Below are positions 29,313 through 33,413 of a stretch of 33,413 nt of DNA, one piece after another. The translations under genes and the position numbers were made by a program. Source of the DNA: Chara braunii (taxonomy: Eukaryota; Streptophyta; Charophyceae; Charales; Characeae); assembly GCA_003427395.1 (NCBI GenBank), contig BFEA01000538.1, forward strand, positions 115,831 to 149,243, given 5' to 3'. The first letter of the stretch is position 1. Every line of letters begins with the position of its first letter. The notes below the pieces were generated by a model, which was not told the origin of the DNA, did not search any database, and saw nothing but the letters and a program-made list of their open reading frames with translations.

Positions 29313-29451
29313 CCAATCAATCAATTAATCAAATTAAATCAATCAAACAATCAATCAATCAATCAATCAACCAATCAATCAATCAACCGATTAATTAATC
29401 AATCAATCAATTAATCAAATTGAACCAATCAATCAATCAATCAATCAATCA
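29313..29451. repeat. ATCA tetranucleotide microsatellite
   Basis: About 33 imperfect ATCA units. The array is flanked by GCGTGTTTAAATGTG (29272-29286) and CACGTTTAAACACAC (29450-29464), which are inverted copies with 13 of 15 matches. C and G runs lie next to it. Confidence 0.9.
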
Positions 29452-29464
29452 CGTTTAAACACAC

Positions 29465-30449
29465 ACAATCAATAAAGCACCCACCCCCCCACCGCCTCAC
29501 AAAAAAAGAATTTATTATTTATATTTTTCGGGGGTCCATGATTTTTTACCCCCCCAAAGACCCCAATTTTTACCCTGCATTTTTTTATCTTTTTTTTTTT
29601 TTTCATTTCGAGGGGGTGGGGCCTATGTACCAGTCCAGGAATCCCGAACTTGATGGGCAAGATGCCCCTCCCCTCGGTCTCACGAGGCCATTTTTGACGG
29701 TGGCGGGGATATATATGGCCGCTGGGGATTCGTAGGCCACGCTGGCAGATGGGTTGAGAGAGTGGTTTTCAGATGCGCTTGCAGATTTTATAAGTGTAAA
29801 GAGGGGAATGAGAGATGTGAGGGAATGGGGCGAAGGTCGGAAGGAGGAAAGCGAGAAAGAGGGAGGATTGCCCTTGGAAAGCCATATTGGTCCCCCAAGT
29901 TACTTCGCGTCCAATCAAATCATTACGTGAGAGAATTGATCTCCTTACACGGCGTTGTCTGATGAACTCGGAGACTTTGGGAGGGGAATCGGTAGGGAGT
30001 TCCTGTTCGTGGATGAAGGCGGGAGGGAGGAGAGCGTGAAGGGTAGTGTGGAGCGGGACCTAGATTTAGATGGAAGGAGAGAGAGAGAGAGAAGCATGAA
30101 GGGAGAGGGGAAGAAAAACAATTATGGCTATAGGGGAGAAGGCGAGAAGGGGAGAAAAACGAAGATGGCATGGGGCATAGCGGGAAGCGGGGAAAACTTG
30201 CATGCATGGCGCTGATGCAGAAACAAAAAGGCAACAAAACAGTTATACTAGCTCTACGAGTAATTTAATATTTGAAAAATGCAAAGTCGTCGCACGAAAC
30301 TGGACGCGCGAAGAGAAATTCCTAGCCTATTCAGATGTCCTTTTGAAAATTCACCGAGCTTTCCCAAGGCAATTTGGGAGCATTCATTTCCAAGAAAGGA
30401 CACATCGGCGGGAAGCGCGCCCGGGAATTCCGGAGTTTCGTCAAAATTC
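29465..30449. other. Homopolymer and polypurine region, no gene
   Basis: C and T runs at 29483-29600 are followed by a polypurine stretch at about 29790-30200 (GGGAGAAGG-like). Open frames here reflect the skewed composition. Confidence 0.5.
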
Positions 30450-30461
30450 CTAGCGCGCTAG
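30450..30461. repeat. Perfect 12-bp palindrome
   Basis: CTAGCGCGCTAG is self-complementary over 12 bp. It is preceded by short repeated words such as GGAATTCC. Confidence 0.7.
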
Positions 30462-30855
30462 CTAAGGTGCACGTAAGTCCTACGTAAAGTTATGAATTGC
30501 CGAAAGGAAATTCTGAGAAAAAGAACAATTGGTCTTGAAAACTGAAAGGGCTTCAGAAGCCATTGATTCCATGCACTTTCTGCCAGCCAAAAGTTACCCC
30601 TATAGTTCGTTAGAAATCAGTAAAAATAGAGGGCTTCAAAAGTTGGTTCAGGCACAAAAGCTCGTACGTCACACCTCGGTCTTGTGAATTATCCATCTGA
30701 CTGTTGAATAGTGGCTATGTTCTCTGCTGTGCCTATTAGACTCTTCACGATTGCACTTAGCTATAGCAACCTCAGAGAGCCATATGACACCTCAGTGAAG
30801 ATACGAAGGACTCTCAACCAAAAGACTAGAGCATCAAGTATCCACACAAAAATTC

Positions 30856-31115
30856 TGAAGGAAAAGTCATAAAACCTCCAGGCGACGAAACCTTTTTATC
30901 CATTTTCCCCCAAACGGGGGCTCGGTCCCACTTGCGCATTTTCCTTATAGGAGGCTACCATGAAAAGAATGGTCGGCACCGAAGGACCATGGATTGACGA
31001 AATCGATGGTGCCTAGACGGCCACCTGTAGCTTCGTGGTGCCGCAGGTGGGACCGAGCCCTGGGGAAAAAGGTGCCACAGACCCCAAAATCACTTTAGAC
31101 CTCGTTTTATTATTT
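30856..31115 (+). repeat. Left inverted-repeat arm, interrupted by a MITE
   Basis: 30856-30917 matches the reverse complement of about 33018-33090 (GGAAAAGTCATAAAACCTCC, TATCCATT). 31061-31108 matches the reverse complement of 32957-33004 (TGGGGAAAAAGGTGCC, CCCCAAAATCACTTT). The right arm lacks the 143 bp that lie between these two parts here, which marks those 143 bp as an insertion. Confidence 0.75.
30918..31060. mobile_element. Nested MITE-like element (143 bp)
   Basis: GGGCTCGGTCCCAC (30918-30931) is perfectly inverted at 31047-31060 (GTGGGACCGAGCCC), and complementarity continues weakly inward (TGCG). It sits inside the left arm of the larger inverted repeat. The target duplication cannot be set because the flanks are G runs. 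Superfamily unknown. Confidence 0.7.
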
Positions 31116-31135
31116 ATTTATTTATTTATTAATTT
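31109..31135 (-). repeat. LINE 3' tail (AAAT-type repeat)
   Basis: On the minus strand the sequence after the LINE coding end leads to AATAAATAAATAAATAATAAAA. Such short A-rich repeats end many plant LINEs. Confidence 0.5.
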
Positions 31136-31230
31136 TTTGAAAAGAAAACTGACCAGAGGAATTAACTTTTAAGCTCCGCCAGCAATTTAAGAACCATCAT
31201 AGTCCCATGCGGACCTAGACTTGGTCCTAC

Positions 31231-32906
31231 TTAATCATGTGTATCTGACAACCATGAGCATATGGCCAAGCGACCATCCTGGTCTATTGGAACTAATCTG
31301 TTGCCCTGTGCCCAAGTTTTCTGAAACCACACAGGATTCTTCTGTTGCCAGTCAACCACAATTATTCTTCTTATTGATTGTTTGATCTGGCGTTGTTGAT
31401 GTAAGCAGGCATTATCCTCACCCTTAAACACCTTAGAGTTTCGGGCCGCCCAGATGATCTCCATCACAACCCCTCTGCAACACAGGGCCACATATCTCCA
31501 CCCCGAAAATAACACTTTCCAGTAGTAAGGATACCCGTAAGCATCCAATTGTCCGACCAGCCCAACTCTCTCCCCACTATCTTATCCCAGTGTTGTTTCC
31601 ACCAAACCAACACCTCATCCACCAGAGGACAGTATAGCCAGAGGTGGATCATGTTCTCCCATCCCCAGTTACATCGAAGGCATTGCGTTGGGACGTCCAT
31701 TCCCTTATCTGACAGCCACATGGCAGTAGCTGTAACCATCAGGGATTGGAGCCACATTATACCTGCGTGTTTTTGAACTGGGAGCCGTATAAGAGCCTTT
31801 CAGAACTTAAATAATCCCTGTTCCGATACCCCGGACACCTGCTGGGATTCCGCTCGAGCTACTGTGAGGTTTGCTGCTGTTTTCTTCAGTTGGCTCTGCA
31901 GTAGCTGGACACCCACTTTTGGGCGATACTGACAGAGTGGAGTGAAATCTTCCCTCCCTTCTTGGAGCTTCCAACCCAAGCCCAAAGGTTCAACCCTGTA
32001 TTGATCAGCATCCCGAAGAAATGTAGCAGTAACTTTTCCGTTTTTGGTACTCCGACTGTAGGCCCTTACTTCAATCATACCGCCTGTATCTTCAATCCTG
32101 CAATCCGCTTCCTACAGGGTGAGTTTTCCTGAAGCAGCCATGCTCGGGAGTTTCCACCGCTGGACTCGAGTCCCTGACGAGAGATCCGGACCCAGTACCC
32201 GAATGACTCTACCAGGGTTGTTACTCTCCCGTAGCCATGTGCCTGCTGCATGCTCTACTCCTGGTTGTAGCAGGTTACCCCACCCTCTAGGAATAGCCTC
32301 AATAAGCTCAGAGTAATGTTTGTTCACATTATGAAGACGCGGGAGCATGTACCTGATCTGCGCTGGTTCCTTGAGCCTGTCCTTCTCCGGGTCCCATATG
32401 TCTTTTAACTGTAGGATTCCTTTCTTAATCCAGCTCAGTCCGAAGTTGCCTGGTGCCTCAGTAGCAGCAAAACAACCCCCATCTGCCCGGAGAATCGCCG
32501 GATTGTTGAAGAGTACTTGATTTAGCACTTCCTGCTTCGTTGTTGGAGGCGGTCCATCTACGGGGCAGACTTGGTTCCAGGCCTGAAGAATACTTCTCCA
32601 AAACCTGGAGTTGGGTCTGCGACTGCTAAAAGCAGGCATCAGCAAGCAAACCCAGATTCTGGAGCAGTCCTGGAGTTCCCATTCCGTTCCTAGGATGCAC
32701 TCAGCCAAAGCCATCCAAATTTTTGTCTCTGATGCCATCATGGCTTGAACCGGCCTAAGCCTCCTTTCTTCCTTGAAGTTGCTACCACATCCCAGGCTAC
32801 CCTTGAAAGGAACCCCTGATCTTCTTCTGCATGCTGCTTCCAGAGGTACCTGGCTGATGGCCACTTGATTACAGAGAAGATTAGGCATCATTTTTGCACC
32901 CTGCAA
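31231..32906 (-). pseudogene. LINE ORF2 C-terminal region, decayed
   Basis: One minus-strand frame runs from 32906 through TAG at 32114-32112 and TGA at 31802-31800, and stays open to 31464. A frame change near 31548 then leads into the last segment, ending at 31231. The upstream part contains a VLNQVLFNNPAI motif and GILQLKDIWDP, typical of the region after RT in plant L1-type LINEs. A CX2CX8HX4C motif (CLRC ... HLWLYC) near 31680 is the zinc-binding zf-RVT type. IIWAARNSKVF near 31450 fits the final W-x2-RN-x3-F motif of these proteins. The RT and endonuclease are absent, so it is 5'-truncated. It lies between inverted repeat arms and ends in an A-rich tail. Confidence 0.8.
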
Positions 32907-32966
32907 AACACATTCCCGCCATTTTTACACAGCTGCCGTTGCCGCCCAGGGAGGGTGCAAAAATGA
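32888..32966. repeat. Perfect 15-bp inverted repeat at the LINE 5' edge
   Basis: TCATTTTTGCACCCT (32888-32902) is complementary to AGGGTGCAAAAATGA (32952-32966). It marks the junction between the LINE and the right arm of the larger inverted repeat. The minus-strand ATG at 32892-32890 lies in it. Confidence 0.7.
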
Positions 32967-33090
32967 CATCGAAAGTGATTTTGGGGACTGCGGCACTTTT
33001 TTCCCCATTAGGGGGGGAATGGATACAAAGCTTTAGGCGCGGGGAGGTTTTATGACTTTTTCCGTATCAGTTCGTTACGTTTTCTCATCG
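32957..33090 (-). repeat. Right inverted-repeat arm (uninterrupted)
   Basis: Its complement reads GGAAAAAGTCATAAAACCTCC, then TATCCATT, TGGGGAAAAAAGTGCC and CCCCAAAATCACTTT, matching the left arm without the nested MITE. The pair delimits an element of about 2.2 kb with the LINE remnant inside. Confidence 0.75.
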
Positions 33091-33413
33091 CATGCCCCTA
33101 TGTCTGAGGGATAGTGACTTCGTAACGATGTCCTATCTCCTACCTACCAGTGGGTTCATACCCCTGAAAAATCTCGCGTCGGGGTATTGGCCGCGAGATT
33201 GTGGTTTGTTCATTGGGATTTACAATCAATAAGTGCGACTTCTTTTTTCCTGTGCATTTGCATGGTTCACGGAGTGCGCCCATTGGTGTATCTGCGTTCT
33301 CGCGGTTCTCACGCGTAGGCAGTCCTGCCGGACTGTCCTTCTCTTCTCTTCCTCTGGAGGCATTGCTGTGTGACCGCACAAGTTGGCAATTTCTGGGCGA
33401 TTTCGCAATTGGC
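33091..33413. other. No gene; short inverted repeats
   Basis: TCGTTACG (33072-33079) is inverted at 33121-33128, and AATCTCGCG (33170-33178) is inverted at 33192-33200. No ORF is supported at the window end. Confidence 0.4.

Noticed and set aside
29923-30237. ORFs on both strands of the polypurine region
   Set aside because: Skewed composition opens both strands; no domain is seen.
33140-33379. 79-codon minus-strand ORF
   Set aside because: No recognisable feature, and it overlaps another open frame.

Overview
The window looks like nuclear DNA of a plant-lineage eukaryote made almost entirely of decayed transposable elements and tandem repeats. No bacterial-style operon, rRNA or tRNA gene was found. 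The supporting signs are GT/AG-type introns, Ty3/gypsy and LINE remnants, a CxC5-type domain of the kind linked to KDZ transposons, long homopolymer runs and two single N bases (3666, 4198). The retroelement protein style suggests a streptophyte alga such as Chara, but that is an inference from memory, not a database match.

Layout. 1-3.6 kb is AT-rich and holds a two-exon gene fragment with a CxC5-like domain. 3.6-5.2 kb holds two imperfect foldback repeats, the second about 0.9 kb. 5.4-6.3 kb is a minus-strand LTR related to the LTR at 22.4-23.2 kb. 6.5-7.6 kb holds two unrecognised minus-strand ORFs. 7.6-9.3 kb has little beyond a hairpin and a short minisatellite. At 9524-9561 there is an exact 38-bp Nextera mate-pair junction sequence between two 150-bp copies of the same DNA, which is an assembly artefact. 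10.3-16.3 kb is a minus-strand Ty3/gypsy element (gag, protease, RT, RNase H, integrase), broken by stops and frameshifts and by loss of a catalytic RT aspartate.

17.7-21.4 kb is the most unusual part. Three consecutive arrays occur: a ~180-bp unit (about 5 copies) with internal stem-loops, eight copies of a hairpin with a conserved loop and compensating stem changes, and six copies of a ~122-bp unit that each carry TATAAAT or a close variant. 22.4-27.0 kb is a plus-strand element related to the minus-strand one: LTR, a tRNA-Asp-type primer binding site, gag and protease in one frame interrupted by six stops, and the start of pol, then a sharp break.

27.1-28.4 kb contains GC-rich palindromes in inverted orientation, a fragment of a group II intron reverse transcriptase ending in a poly(A) run, and a possible terminal exon. 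29.3 kb is an ATCA microsatellite. 30.9-33.1 kb is a nested structure: a decayed LINE ORF2 end lies between long inverted repeats, one of which is interrupted by a 143-bp MITE-like element.

Nothing in the window appears to be an intact, working transposon. The shared homology of the two Ty3 elements lets each explain the other's broken reading frames. Most of the nonsense codons fit C-to-T change.
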